The translations under genes and the position numbers were made by a program. Of a stretch of 64,000 bases of DNA, positions 9,809 through 18,056 are shown in pieces; within the stretch, counting starts at the first letter, position 1, and each line of letters starts with the position of its first letter. Source of the DNA: CBDFKJ01 sp965248805 (GTDB lineage Bacteria; Pseudomonadota; Alphaproteobacteria; UBA6615); contig CBDFKJ010000007.1 in NCBI GenBank assembly GCA_965248805.1, forward strand, positions 186,001 through 250,000. Reading direction: 5' to 3'. The notes below the pieces were generated by a model. The model worked only from the letters and a program-made list of their open reading frames with translations. It searched no databases and had not been told where the DNA came from.

Positions 9809-10213
9809 ATGCACTGGGCCGAAGACCTGATCGGCCGCCCGTGGGTCGCGGGCGGGCGTGGACCGGACGCGTTCGACTGCTGGGGTCTGGTGCGCTGGTG
9901 CTGGCGCGAGCGCTTCCGGATAGAGGTGCCGGAGATCCCGGTCGACGCCGCGAACCTCCGCGCCGTGCTCGCCGGCTTCCGCGATCACCCCGAAAGGGAA
10001 CGCTGGAAACTGGTCGAGCGTGCCCGCGAGGGGGATGCCGTGCTGATGCGCCAGTCCCGCCATCCCGTCCATGTCGGCATCTGGCTCGCCGTCGACGGCG
10101 GCGGCGTGCTGCACGCCGCGCGCGATATCGGCGTCGTGTTCCAGAACGGGCGCGATCTCACGGCCCACGGTTGGCGGATAGAGGGCACTTACCGCTTCAC
10201 CGGAGAGACTTGA
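9809..10213 (+). CDS. NlpC/P60-type tail-tip peptidase
   Basis: A 134-aa cysteine peptidase-like protein expected to cleave cell-wall peptide stems during infection, as lambda gpK does. The catalytic Cys lies in the motif PDAFDCWGLVRWCW (near residue 29) and the His in HPVHVGIWL (near residue 89), in the usual NlpC/P60 order. Start ATG 9809 directly follows the DUF1833 stop. The 3' end overlaps the next gene by 1 bp (TGATG). The length is typical of the phage peptidase domain alone, without the N-terminal JAB domain of lambda gpK. Confidence 0.88.
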   Translation: MHWAEDLIGRPWVAGGRGPDAFDCWGLVRWCWRERFRIEVPEIPVDAANLRAVLAGFRDHPERERWKLVERAREGDAVLMRQSRHPVHVGIWLAVDGGGVLHAARDIGVVFQNGRDLTAHGWRIEGTYRFTGET

Positions 10214-12543
10214 TGCCCGGCACCGTCGTCATGCTGCACAACCCGTTCCGCCCGGAGCGGGATAGAGAAGTAATCGCCGTCGCCGAGCCGCTCACCATTC
10301 GCGACTGGCTCGATGTGCGCGGCATCGAAGAGTTCGATCATCCGACGATCTGTCTGCGCAACGGTTCGCCGGTGCCGCGCGGCCGCTGGGACGACACGCT
10401 CATCGCCGAGGACGACCTGGTGGTGTTCGTGCCGCTGCCCCAGGGCGGTGGCGGAGGCGGCAAGAACCCGCTCCGCACCATCCTCATGCTCGCGGTGATG
10501 GTCGCCGCACCCTATCTCGGCGGGCTCATCGCCGGCGCCATCGGCGTCACTTCGACCATCGGCATCTCGCTGATCACCGCCGGCGTGGCGCTGGTCGGCA
10601 CGACGCTGGTCAATGTCCTGCTGCCGCCGCCCAAGCCCGCCGCGCCCAGCTTCGGAAAGGGCGTGCCCTCGCCGAGCCCGACCTACTCGCTGACCGCCCA
10701 GGGCAACCAGGCGCGCCTCACCCAGCCGATCCCCGTGGTCTACGGCCGCCACCGGGTCTATCCCGACCTCGCCGCCACACCCTGGGCCGAATACGACGGC
10801 AACGAGCATTACCTGCATCAGCTGCACTGCATCGGCCAGGGCGAGCACGAGGTCGAGCAGATCCGCATCGAGGACACGCCGATCGCCTCCTTCGAGGAGA
10901 TCGAGACCGAGCTCGTGGCGCCGGGCGGCGCGGTCACATTGTTCGAGACCGACGTGGTCACCGCACCCGAGATCGCCGGCCAGGAGCTGATCGGCGTCAA
11001 CGACCGCGAGGCAGGCGAGGACGGCTGGGTCGGCCCGTTCACCGCCAACCCGGCCGGCACAGATGCCACCGGGATCGGCATCGATGTGGTGATGCCGCGC
11101 GGGCTCTATTACGCGGCCGACGACGGCAGCCTCAAGGCCCGCACCGTCGAATGGGAGGTCGAGGCCAGGGCCGTCGACGACGACGGCGCGGCCACCGGCG
11201 GCTGGATCGCGGTCGCCTCCGAAAGCGTGACCGCGGCCGAGAACACACAGCAGCGCAGGAGCTATCGCTACGCCCTCGATGCCGGGCGCTACGAGGTGAG
11301 GATCAGGCGCACCAACGACAAGAGCGGCGATGCCCGCGCCGGCCACGTCATCCACTGGGGCGGGCTCAAGGCCTTCCTCGAGGACGTGCCCGCGTTCGGC
11401 GACGTCACCTTGCTCGCGGTCAGGATGCGCGCCACCGACAATCTCTCCCAGCGCTCGGCCCGGCTCGTCAACGTCATCGTCACCCGCAAGCTGCCGGTGT
11501 GGGACCCTGCGTCCGGCTGGTCGGAACCGCAAGCGACTCGCTCGCTGGCCTGGGCCTTCGCCGACGCCGCCAGGTCACGCTACGGCGCCGGGCTCGACGA
11601 CGCCCGCATCGATCTCGACGCCCTTCATGCCCTCGATGCCGTCTGGCAATCGCGCGGCGACCGCTTCGATGCCGTGTTCGACCAAAGCCTCACGGTCTGG
11701 GAGGCGCTGACCCGGATCGCCCGCTGCGGCCGGGCGCTGCCCTTCCTGCAAGGGGGGATCCTGCGGATCGCCCGCGACGCACCACGCACCCTCCCTGTGG
11801 CGCTGTTCGGGCCGCGCAACATCGTCCGGGGCAGCTTCCGCGTCCAGTACGTCATGCCGGGCGAGGACACCGCCGATGCGGTGACGGTGACCTACTTCTC
11901 GGAACGCACCTGGACCCCGGACGAGGTCGTCGCCGCCTTGCCGGACAGCGCCACCGAAGCCGACGACAAGCCCGCCACGGTCGATCTGTTCGGCTGCACC
12001 GGTCCGGAACAGGCCATGCGCGAGGGCCTCTACATGGCCGCCGCCAACCGCTACCGCCGGCGCATCGTCACCTTCCGCACCGAGCTCGAAGGACTGATCC
12101 CGACCTACGGCGATCTCGTCGCCATCACCCACGACCTGCCGCGCTGGGGCCAGGGCGGCGAAGTGACGGCCGTCGACGGCCGGACGCTCACCCTGAGCGA
12201 GCCCCTGGAGTGGGAGTCGGGCGGCGAGACGGCCGAGGGCGGCGCTGCGGACGAGACCCCGTCGCCGGTCCACTATCTCGCGCTTCGCCGCCGCGACGGG
12301 AGCTTGAGCGGGCCCTGGCCGGTCGAGCCGGGTGCGGATGACCGCACCGTCATGCTGAGCGAGGACCCGGACCCCGTGCCCTACACCGGCGCCGACGAGG
12401 AACGCACCCACTTCGCCTTCGGCCCGGGCGAGGCCTGGGGCTTGCGCGCCCGCGTGATGGCGGTGCGGCCGCGCGGCGAGCAGGTCGAGATCACCGCCGT
12501 CGGCGAGGACGCCCGCGTGCACGAGGCCGACCGGGCCGCCTGA
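10213..12543 (+). CDS. TipJ-family host-specificity tail-tip protein
   Basis: A 776-aa central tail-tip protein, the counterpart of the front part of lambda gpJ. The frame is open from 9841, but ATG 10213 (MPGTVVMLHNPFRP) overlaps the peptidase stop and gives the standard N-terminus. Residues about 90-130 are two glycine-rich hydrophobic helices (lambda gpI/J-like), followed by PPPKPAAPSFGKG and then YSLTAQGNQARLTQPIPVVYG, a conserved TipJ stretch. The rest is beta-rich. It likely forms the tail tip that contacts the outer membrane receptor. It appears intact despite the broken tape measure gene. Confidence 0.88.
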   Translation: MPGTVVMLHNPFRPERDREVIAVAEPLTIRDWLDVRGIEEFDHPTICLRNGSPVPRGRWDDTLIAEDDLVVFVPLPQGGGGGGKNPLRTILMLAVMVAAPYLGGLIAGAIGVTSTIGISLITAGVALVGTTLVNVLLPPPKPAAPSFGKGVPSPSPTYSLTAQGNQARLTQPIPVVYGRHRVYPDLAATPWAEYDGNEHYLHQLHCIGQGEHEVEQIRIEDTPIASFEEIETELVAPGGAVTLFETDVVTAPEIAGQELIGVNDREAGEDGWVGPFTANPAGTDATGIGIDVVMPRGLYYAADDGSLKARTVEWEVEARAVDDDGAATGGWIAVASESVTAAENTQQRRSYRYALDAGRYEVRIRRTNDKSGDARAGHVIHWGGLKAFLEDVPAFGDVTLLAVRMRATDNLSQRSARLVNVIVTRKLPVWDPASGWSEPQATRSLAWAFADAARSRYGAGLDDARIDLDALHALDAVWQSRGDRFDAVFDQSLTVWEALTRIARCGRALPFLQGGILRIARDAPRTLPVALFGPRNIVRGSFRVQYVMPGEDTADAVTVTYFSERTWTPDEVVAALPDSATEADDKPATVDLFGCTGPEQAMREGLYMAAANRYRRRIVTFRTELEGLIPTYGDLVAITHDLPRWGQGGEVTAVDGRTLTLSEPLEWESGGETAEGGAADETPSPVHYLALRRRDGSLSGPWPVEPGADDRTVMLSEDPDPVPYTGADEERTHFAFGPGEAWGLRARVMAVRPRGEQVEITAVGEDARVHEADRAA

Positions 12544-12635
12544 GCCGCCGACCACACCATGCAGAACACCCGCCGTGGCGGCCGTCCTTCGGGGCGAACC
12601 CGTCGTCATGGCGTTGCAGTATCGGAGACTCACAA

Positions 12636-12857
12636 GTGAACGAAACCCATCTCATCGAGATCGAGCGGGTGCGCTCGGAGGCGGCGCGGCACCTCGCGGA
12701 GCATGAGATCGCCTGCGAGCGGCGCTATGGCGAGCTCCAGGCCCAGCTCACCAAGATCGAGGCGCTCCACAACCGAAACACGCGCCTTCTCTACATCGTG
12801 CTCGGCGGCATGCTCGCCGTTGCCGCCCGCGCGTTCTGGCCGACGCTCTTCGGCTGA
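12636..12857 (+). CDS. Small membrane-anchored coiled-coil protein in the lysis region
   Basis: A 73-aa protein: an amphipathic charged helix (IEIERVRSEAARHLAEHEIA) followed by one C-terminal membrane segment (LLYIVLGGMLAVAARAFW). The layout is that of XhlA/hemolysin-like lysis accessory proteins. It precedes the holin and endolysin genes. Start ATG 12636 lacks a strong ribosome site. A role in holin function or membrane disruption is inferred from layout and neighbours. Confidence 0.65.
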   Translation: MNETHLIEIERVRSEAARHLAEHEIACERRYGELQAQLTKIEALHNRNTRLLYIVLGGMLAVAARAFWPTLFG

Positions 12858-13007
12858 GGCCGTTCGGCGGCTGACGCCGCTCACGGCCGCCCCGCGCCGC
12901 ACCTTCCCCCCACGCACCGATCCCACCGCCGGCGGTCCGGCCGTCGCCGCCGTCTGCGCGCCGGCGGCCGGGGTCGCTTTCACGTTCAACCCAATTGGAG
13001 GCTCACA

Positions 13008-13472
13008 ATGCTGACCCTGCTCGGCAGTCTGCTGGGATTCGCCACCAGCGCCATTCCCGACATCATGTCCCTGTTCCGCGAGCGCGCGGACCGCGCCCAC
13101 GAGCTTGCCGTGCTCGACCGCCAGATGGAGCAGATGCGGCTCGGTCACAGCCAGCGCCTCGAAGAGATCGAGGTCAACGCGGACATCGCCGAATCGAAGG
13201 CCCTCTACCGGCACGATGCAGCGCTGGGCGGCAGCAGCCGATGGGTAGATGGACTGAGGGCCTCGGTTCGCCCGCTGATCACCTACGCCTTCTTCATCCT
13301 GTTCGCCTCCGTCAAGGGTTCGGGTCTTTATCTGTTGATCGCGGTCGAGGGCCTGCTCATCGCCGAGGCCCTGCCGCGCATCTGGGACCCCGAGACCCAG
13401 GCGCTGTTCGCCGCCGTCATGAGCTTCTGGTTCGGTAACCGCACCCTCTCGAAGCTTCGCGAGCGGCGCTGA
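13008..13472 (+). CDS. Holin of the three-helix gene-transfer-agent type
   Basis: A 154-aa protein resembling holins of GTA and alphaproteobacterial phages. After an N-terminal hydrophobic segment (MLTLLGSLLGFATSAIPDIM) comes a charged coiled coil (RADRAHELAVLDRQMEQ). Two or three membrane helices follow (PLITYAFFILFASVKGSG, LYLLIAVEGLLIAEALP, LFAAVMSFWFGNRTL). GGAGG lies 8 nt before ATG 13008. The endolysin follows 4 bp downstream. It should form the inner-membrane hole that releases or activates the endolysin. Confidence 0.85.
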   Translation: MLTLLGSLLGFATSAIPDIMSLFRERADRAHELAVLDRQMEQMRLGHSQRLEEIEVNADIAESKALYRHDAALGGSSRWVDGLRASVRPLITYAFFILFASVKGSGLYLLIAVEGLLIAEALPRIWDPETQALFAAVMSFWFGNRTLSKLRERR

Positions 13473-13476
13473 GGCC

Positions 13477-13968
13477 ATGCGTCATCTCACCGACGACGGC
13501 CTTGTGCTGATCAAGCGCTTCGAGGGGTTCGTGCCCGAGATCTATGTCTGCCCGGGCGGCTGGCCCACCATCGGCTACGGTCACGTGGTGCGCGACGGCG
13601 AGCGCGACCGGTTCGCGGACGGCATCGACGAGGCCGATGCCGAGGCGCTGCTGCGCCGCGATGTCGAGACTGCTGAGCGCGCCGTGCTGCGCCTCATCCG
13701 GGTGCCGCTCGAGGACGGCCGGTTCGACGCGCTCACCTCGTTCGCGTTCAATCTCGGCGCCGGCGCGCTGCAGCGCTCGACATTGAGGCGGAAGGTCAAT
13801 CGCGAGGAGCACGACGCCGTGCCCGCCGAGTTCCGGCGCTGGGTGTGGGCCGGCGGTCGCAGACTCAAGGGGCTGATCCGCAGGCGGGAGGCGGAGGCGG
13901 TGCTCTATGCCGGTAGTTTGCCCCTAGCTAGTCTGGTTGCGCGGCGAAGCCTATCCGCGTCGGGTTAG
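13477..13968 (+). CDS. Phage endolysin, glycoside hydrolase family 24 (T4 lysozyme type)
   Basis: A 163-aa muramidase. The N-terminal catalytic Glu is in LIKRFEGF (near residue 13), followed by the family's glycine/threonine block GGWPTIGYGH (near residues 25-34). The C-terminal half has FNLGAGALQRSTLRRKVN and WVWAGGRRLKGLIRRREAE, standard for GH24. There is no signal peptide, so it depends on the holin just upstream. The last 15 residues (SLPLASLVARRSLSASG) look like read-through beyond the usual end. A diverged fragment of a closely related endolysin lies at 47003-47180. Confidence 0.92.
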   Translation: MRHLTDDGLVLIKRFEGFVPEIYVCPGGWPTIGYGHVVRDGERDRFADGIDEADAEALLRRDVETAERAVLRLIRVPLEDGRFDALTSFAFNLGAGALQRSTLRRKVNREEHDAVPAEFRRWVWAGGRRLKGLIRRREAEAVLYAGSLPLASLVARRSLSASG

Positions 13969-14000
13969 GTCTCCTGTCGTTTTGCCGATAAAGTCTGGCG

Positions 14001-14369
14001 ATGAATGAAGATGACGAAGAACGCGTCGCCGCCCATCTGGCCAAGACCATGGCCATGATGTGCGTCCGCGACACCATGCTCGAGGACATCCACGCCGGGC
14101 TGACGCCCGTCACCCGCACGGGCGACAATTCGGACGTCAAGGTCATCGATGCGGACGGGCGCGAAATCCCCTGGCCGGAAGTCTCGCATTTCGATGACGA
14201 TGCGATGCGGGATCTGATGCGCCAGGTCGTCAATCGGCTCTATTCGTTTCAGCTGCTAGCGGGCGATCCGGGTATCCAGAATTGGATGGCCCGCTGGGAG
14301 ACGGTCGCCCGGAAATGGGACGAGCCGGAGCTGGATGCGGGTTTTCTGAAAGCCGTCGATCGTTCCTGA
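14001..14369 (+). CDS. Conserved hypothetical, acidic helical protein
   Basis: A 122-aa protein (MNEDDEERVAAHLAKTMAMM) with no signal or membrane segment. It is predicted mostly helical and acidic, with an even codon pattern typical of a real gene. It lies 32 bp after the endolysin. Similar small acidic proteins occur at the ends of alphaproteobacterial prophages, but I do not recognise a family or activity. It may be phage cargo or host. Confidence 0.65.
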   Translation: MNEDDEERVAAHLAKTMAMMCVRDTMLEDIHAGLTPVTRTGDNSDVKVIDADGREIPWPEVSHFDDDAMRDLMRQVVNRLYSFQLLAGDPGIQNWMARWETVARKWDEPELDAGFLKAVDRS

Positions 14370-14374
14370 GCGAT

Positions 14375-15148
14375 TTGAACAGTCGCCACCTCTTTGTCTT
14401 TGTGTTCCTGGTCGGGCTCGGCTCCGCCGCCGCGCTGTTTCCGGCGTCCCGGCTGGCAGCCGACGACACTTGGCGCGGTCTGGTGGTCGCGCCCGAAATT
14501 CGCTGCTCCCCCTACAATTCACATGACTACGCCTACCCGCAGTCCGTTGAGGGCGAGATCGTCGTCGAACTCGGCGGTATCTATAGTCCCTATACGCTGG
14601 AGCGCTTCGCCAGCACCCGCGAGACCGACATCGAGCATATCGTCGCTCGCTCCGAGGCGCACGACAGCGGGTTGTGCGCCGCCGACCTCGCCACACGCCG
14701 GCGCTTCGCCTCCGACCTCCTAAACCTCACGCTGGCCGACCCCGATCTCAATCGCCACGTGAAGCGCGATTACGACGCTACTCGTTGGATGCCGCCCACG
14801 AACCGGTGCTGGTTCGCGAACCGAGTCGTCGAGGTGCGCCGCAAGTACGACCTCACCATTGACCGGCGCGAGGCCGACGTTCTGGAGCGAGTGCTTTCGT
14901 CCTGTTCGACGAGGGAACTCAGCCCCCGGGCTGATGGAACAGTAGAGCCGTCATCCACGACAACTCCCGCCGCGCAGCAGGATACGTCATCGGGCGATGT
15001 CGATGCGCTCTTCCTCTGGGACGATAACCGCAACGGCCGGATTACCTGCGCCGAAGCACGGCGCCACGGCATCGCTCCAGTGCTTTTCACACACCCCGCC
15101 TATTCCTTCATGCGCGATGGCGACGGTGACGGCGTAGTCTGCGAGTAG
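14375..15148 (+). CDS. Secreted nuclease-like protein: HNH (DUF1524/GmrSD_C-type) plus Excalibur domain
   Basis: A roughly 257-aa exported protein. The only start near the signal peptide is TTG 14375 (LNSRHLFVFVFLVGLGSAAALF); the frame is open from 14282 but overlaps the previous gene. After the signal comes an HNH-like segment with DIEHIVARSEAHDSGLC and a conserved N/W-rich tail (MPPTNRCWFANRVVEVRRKY), as in GmrSD C-terminal/DUF1524 nucleases. A linker leads to an Excalibur calcium-binding domain (WDDNRNGRITCAEARRHG...RDGDGDGVVCE). It probably degrades nucleic acid outside the cytoplasm. It sits at the prophage edge and may be cargo. Confidence 0.8.
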   Translation: MNSRHLFVFVFLVGLGSAAALFPASRLAADDTWRGLVVAPEIRCSPYNSHDYAYPQSVEGEIVVELGGIYSPYTLERFASTRETDIEHIVARSEAHDSGLCAADLATRRRFASDLLNLTLADPDLNRHVKRDYDATRWMPPTNRCWFANRVVEVRRKYDLTIDRREADVLERVLSSCSTRELSPRADGTVEPSSTTTPAAQQDTSSGDVDALFLWDDNRNGRITCAEARRHGIAPVLFTHPAYSFMRDGDGDGVVCE

Positions 15149-15276
15149 ATTACCTGTATTGAGACGGTAATCACCTGACAGTTTGGCGGCGGGCTCGCGA
15201 CCGCAAGAGTCTGGCGCGCCGGCGGTGGCCATGCCGCTTGGACGCGTCTTGATGCCTATGTTTCCTCTGGCGCCGC

Positions 15277-15912
15277 TCATCTGCCAATATTACCAACTTG
15301 AACTCTTCCGAAGGTATCTCTTCTCCTCATTGGCTTGCGGAGATCGTATTTACAGTCGCTCCGCCTACTGAACGATGCCTCGACCAGAAACTTAAGACGG
15401 TCAGCCGTAAGCCTTTCCCACGGCACAACCGAAATATACGCCTTGGGAGCAAGTAAGTTGTCGATAACCCTATCTGGTAGGTATGGGTATCTTCTCTCGT
15501 ATTCCGCGCGCTCACTAATAGTAATCCACGAACGCTGTTCTGGATAAATTAGGCGTTTTTCTTTGTCACCATGAGAGGCATTGTAACTTGTACATTTCGT
15601 AGAAGGTAAATTTATCACCAGTATTCCAGATTGTTTGTTCCTCACTCCATCAAACATGCTGGAATAAATTTCCCAATCGATATGCTTCCTCAACTTTGTT
15701 TCCACGCCGACGAGTACAATGGTAACGGTTGAGTCTCTTAGGTAATCATCCCGAATCTTCTCTCGGATGGTTTGATCGTCCAAATTTTCGGAGATATCTC
15801 CAGTGTCAACGGATCTGTCGATAAATACGCCAAAGCTCCGACCAAAATTGATCAACTCATTCTTGTAGGCTTGATCATTCCGGTGGTGATAACTGATGAA
15901 CACCTTGTGCAT
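15277..15912 (-). CDS. TIR-like (DUF1863/ThsB-type) domain protein
   Basis: A 211-aa protein related to the TIR-like subunit of Thoeris defence systems. Start ATG 15912 (MHKVFISYHHRNDQAYKN) has GGGGA 8 nt upstream; an earlier in-frame ATG at 15927 and the longer frame from 16023 are less likely. The fold signature is complete: KVFISYHH, FIDRSVDTGDIS, then DSTVTIVLVGVETKLRKHIDWEIYSSM, where the Glu of WEI matches the catalytic Glu position of ThsB. TIR proteins of this group make or sense nucleotide signals from NAD. Its probable partner is the split membrane protein just upstream. The gene is noticeably more A/T-rich than the phage genes, suggesting separate acquisition. Confidence 0.85.
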   Translation of the reverse strand: MHKVFISYHHRNDQAYKNELINFGRSFGVFIDRSVDTGDISENLDDQTIREKIRDDYLRDSTVTIVLVGVETKLRKHIDWEIYSSMFDGVRNKQSGILVINLPSTKCTSYNASHGDKEKRLIYPEQRSWITISERAEYERRYPYLPDRVIDNLLAPKAYISVVPWERLTADRLKFLVEASFSRRSDCKYDLRKPMRRRDTFGRVQVGNIGR

Positions 15913-15971
15913 GCGGTTGTTCCCCATTTGCCGTCGATCGTGACCAAATAAGCTACGTCCAACGCCGTTCA

Positions 15972-16276
15972 CTACGGTGAATGCCCTCCTTGTGCGAAAA
16001 GAACGGCGAGCCATACTGCACACAGGATCAGGAACGCCCCTGGCATCACCAATCCCGTGTGCTTCCGTCTGACGAAGCTGCGCTTGTTGAACTCTTCGTC
16101 TTCCCGGACCAAAAAGTTGAACGGTAGCTCTGCCTCCAAGGCCACGAGAACATTGTGCTTTGCAGACAGTCTACCCGTTACCGAATGCAGCGAGAGCATC
16201 CAAGAAACGGACACGAGAATACCCAGTGTGGGTAGCACCCAGACCGCGTCGGCGTCCGGGACGAATCGGTGTACCA
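15972..16276 (-). pseudogene. C-terminal part of the small two-helix membrane protein gene (split by inversion)
   Basis: Completes the gene that begins at 3969 on the plus strand. From 16276 it reads VVHRFVPDADAVWVLPTLG, a membrane helix (WVLPTLGILVSVSWMLSL), a charged cytosolic stretch (SAKHNVLVALEAELPFNFL, REDEEFNKRSFVRRK) and a second helix (LVMPGAFLILCAVWLAVLF). A GTG at 16238 could start an 88-residue remnant, but without the first 45 residues. The stop at 15972 is 60 bp upstream of the TIR start, so the two form a natural operon. Two-gene TIR plus small membrane protein layouts suggest a membrane effector or sensor (inference). Confidence 0.75.
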
Positions 16277-17700
16277 GATTCCGCGGCGAGCTCCTCGTGG
16301 GTGCTCGTGAACCAGTCCTCGAACGGGTTCACATCGGCCTCCCTGGGCGCCGTCCGCATCCGCTCCTTGAGCTCCTTCAGTTCCTTATCGAGATCCTCCA
16401 CTTGGCGTCGCGTGGCGCTGAGGCTGAGCCCCTCGAAGTTGAAGTCGCCTTCGGCGATGAGCTTGAGCTTCTCGTAGGCGTCTCCGGCCCCGCTGGCGAG
16501 ATCGGACAGCCCCTGGACCGCAACGGCAACGCCAGGCGCCAGGTCCGCACCGATGGCCCGTGCGAGGGATTTGATGTTGTTCCACATCACCTCGGTTTGA
16601 TTGTTCAGGCTTGCGAACGCCCTTGCCGCTTCCTCGTTCAACGCGGTGGCGTTCTCGGTTTCACGGTTGGCGATTTCGAGTGCCTGGGCAAGGAGATCGG
16701 CGCGATTCGCCAGCACCGGGATGGTCTTCAGCAGACGCTGGTCGGCCAAGCCCAGCGCCGCCATGGCATCGGCCACCGAGCCGCCGGCGTCACCGATCCG
16801 TTTCAGACCGTCGATGAACAACGCGAACGCAGCCATCGCATCCCTCTGGAACAGCTTCTCGATCTCTTCCGCGGTCCGGCCGGTGATCTGCGTAAGGATG
16901 GCCAGATGTTCGCCTCCGCTACGGATGGCGGCGTCGATCATGCGCAGGATGCGGCCGATGGACGTGCCCGCGACCTCCGACTTGACACCGACGGCGGCCA
17001 GCGCCGCGGCCAAGGCCGAAGCTTGAGCGGAGCTCACCCCGAATACGGCGGCGCCGCGCGCGACCTCCGTGGCCATCTCGGCGATCTGGCTTTCCGTGGC
17101 GGCAAAGTTATTGCCGAGAGCGACGATTACCGATCCGAGCACGTCAACCTTGCCCAGCGCCTCGCCGGTGACATTGAGAATGCGGGCGAGCGCCATGGCC
17201 GCCTGGTCGCCACTGAGATCCGTCGCCGTCCCGAGCTTGGCGACGGTCTCGGTAAACTTCAGGATGTTGTCGGAACCTTTGACCCCGAGCTGGCCGGCGC
17301 TTTGGGCGATGGCGAGCAACTCGTCCGTGGCCACCGGCATGCGCTTGGAAAGCTCATCGATATCCTTGCCCAGGGATTCGAGTTCGGCCCCCGACAGGTC
17401 CGCTGTCTTGCCGACGCCGATCAGCCCGGTCTCGAAATCCGCATACAGCTTCACCATTTGCTGCAAGCCGCGGCCGACGGCGGCGGCGGCGATCACACCG
17501 CCCAACAGCCGCATGTGGCGGCGGAGAGCGGAGGCACGGTCGCTGAGCGTGCCGAGCCCGCGCGAGGCCTTGTCGGAGGCGCGGTCGATCTTCTTGATCG
17601 AGCGCTCGCCGCTGGCGCCCACAGACCTCAAATCGGCCTTGACCCGATTGCCGCCCTCGACGGCAAGGCGGACCGCGTAGGTATGTTTGGCCTTGGCCAT
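16277..17700 (-). pseudogene. Phage tail tape measure protein, N-terminal part (split by inversion)
   Basis: Starts at ATG 17700 (MAKAKHTYAVRLAVEGGNRV), overlapping the upstream chaperone stop by 1 bp (TGATG). It holds the PhageMin_Tail/TP901-type tape measure domain: hydrophobic stretch LLGGVIAAAAVGRGLQQMV, then FETGLIGVGKTADLSGAELE and a long alternation of Ala-rich helices. The native sequence runs to about EELAAES at 16277. The frame then continues into non-native sequence (GTPIRPGRRRGLG...) to a stop at 16171. The rest of the gene is 4105-5650 on the plus strand. Reinversion gives a 989-aa protein, a normal tape measure length. Confidence 0.88.
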
Positions 17701-18056
17701 CAGTCGCTATCCTTCTTGTTCATCGCCTCGATCAGCCCAGCCTCGGCCGCCTGCAACAGCTCTGAGATGACGCTCTCATCGAAGCCGCGCGCCCGGGCGA
17801 TGCCGAGCGCCGCGGTCATGTCGATGCCCACGACCCGGCCCGATGCCACGATGCGGAGCTGCCCGAGCGATGCCGTCAGGACATCCCAGGCCTGGTGTTC
17901 CTCCAACGCGACCGGCGCGTGTTCGCGGTAGGGACAGGGCTCGCCGTTCAGGCCGAGGCCGCCTTCGGCGCAGGGCGCGTTTTCCGTTACGCAGGTTTCG
18001 CAGTATCCGGGCCCGCCGCCTGGCTGGAGGTGCCATCGGCAGAGGGCCCGAATGCG
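17700..18056 (-). CDS. Tail assembly chaperone, -1 frameshift extension (lambda T-like)
   Basis: Open in the -1 frame from the slip site to a stop at 17700, adding about 118 residues for a 252-aa fusion product. It contains a cysteine cluster (CETCVTENAPC...CPYREH) followed by a helical segment (EEHQAWDVLTASLGQLRIV). The only unshifted start would be a TTG at 17906, giving 68 residues that lack the cysteines. The cysteines and EHQAWD block resemble small DUF1799-like phage proteins encoded between tail chaperone and tape measure. The extension should bind the tape measure, as the lambda GT product does. Confidence 0.8.
   Translation of the reverse strand, partial: RIRALCRWHLQPGGGPGYCETCVTENAPCAEGGLGLNGEPCPYREHAPVALEEHQAWDVLTASLGQLRIVASGRVVGIDMTAALGIARARGFDESVISELLQAAEAGLIEAMNKKDSD

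Noticed and set aside
14001..15148. Toxin-antitoxin pair (acidic protein plus nuclease)
   Set aside because: The downstream protein is exported (signal peptide) and the first lacks an immunity or antitoxin motif; adjacency alone is not enough.
4101..16278. Homologous recombination between the shared motif GCGGnnTCTGRTAC as cause of the inversion
   Set aside because: A crossover inside the aligned motif would give both ancestral genes in the wrong frame; the frames fit only when the cut points are offset by two bases.
16057..17931. Long plus-strand frame of 624 codons over the tape measure region
   Set aside because: Antisense shadow of the tape measure and chaperone genes; composition is Arg/Gly/His-rich with no domain, and the minus frame carries clear phage motifs.
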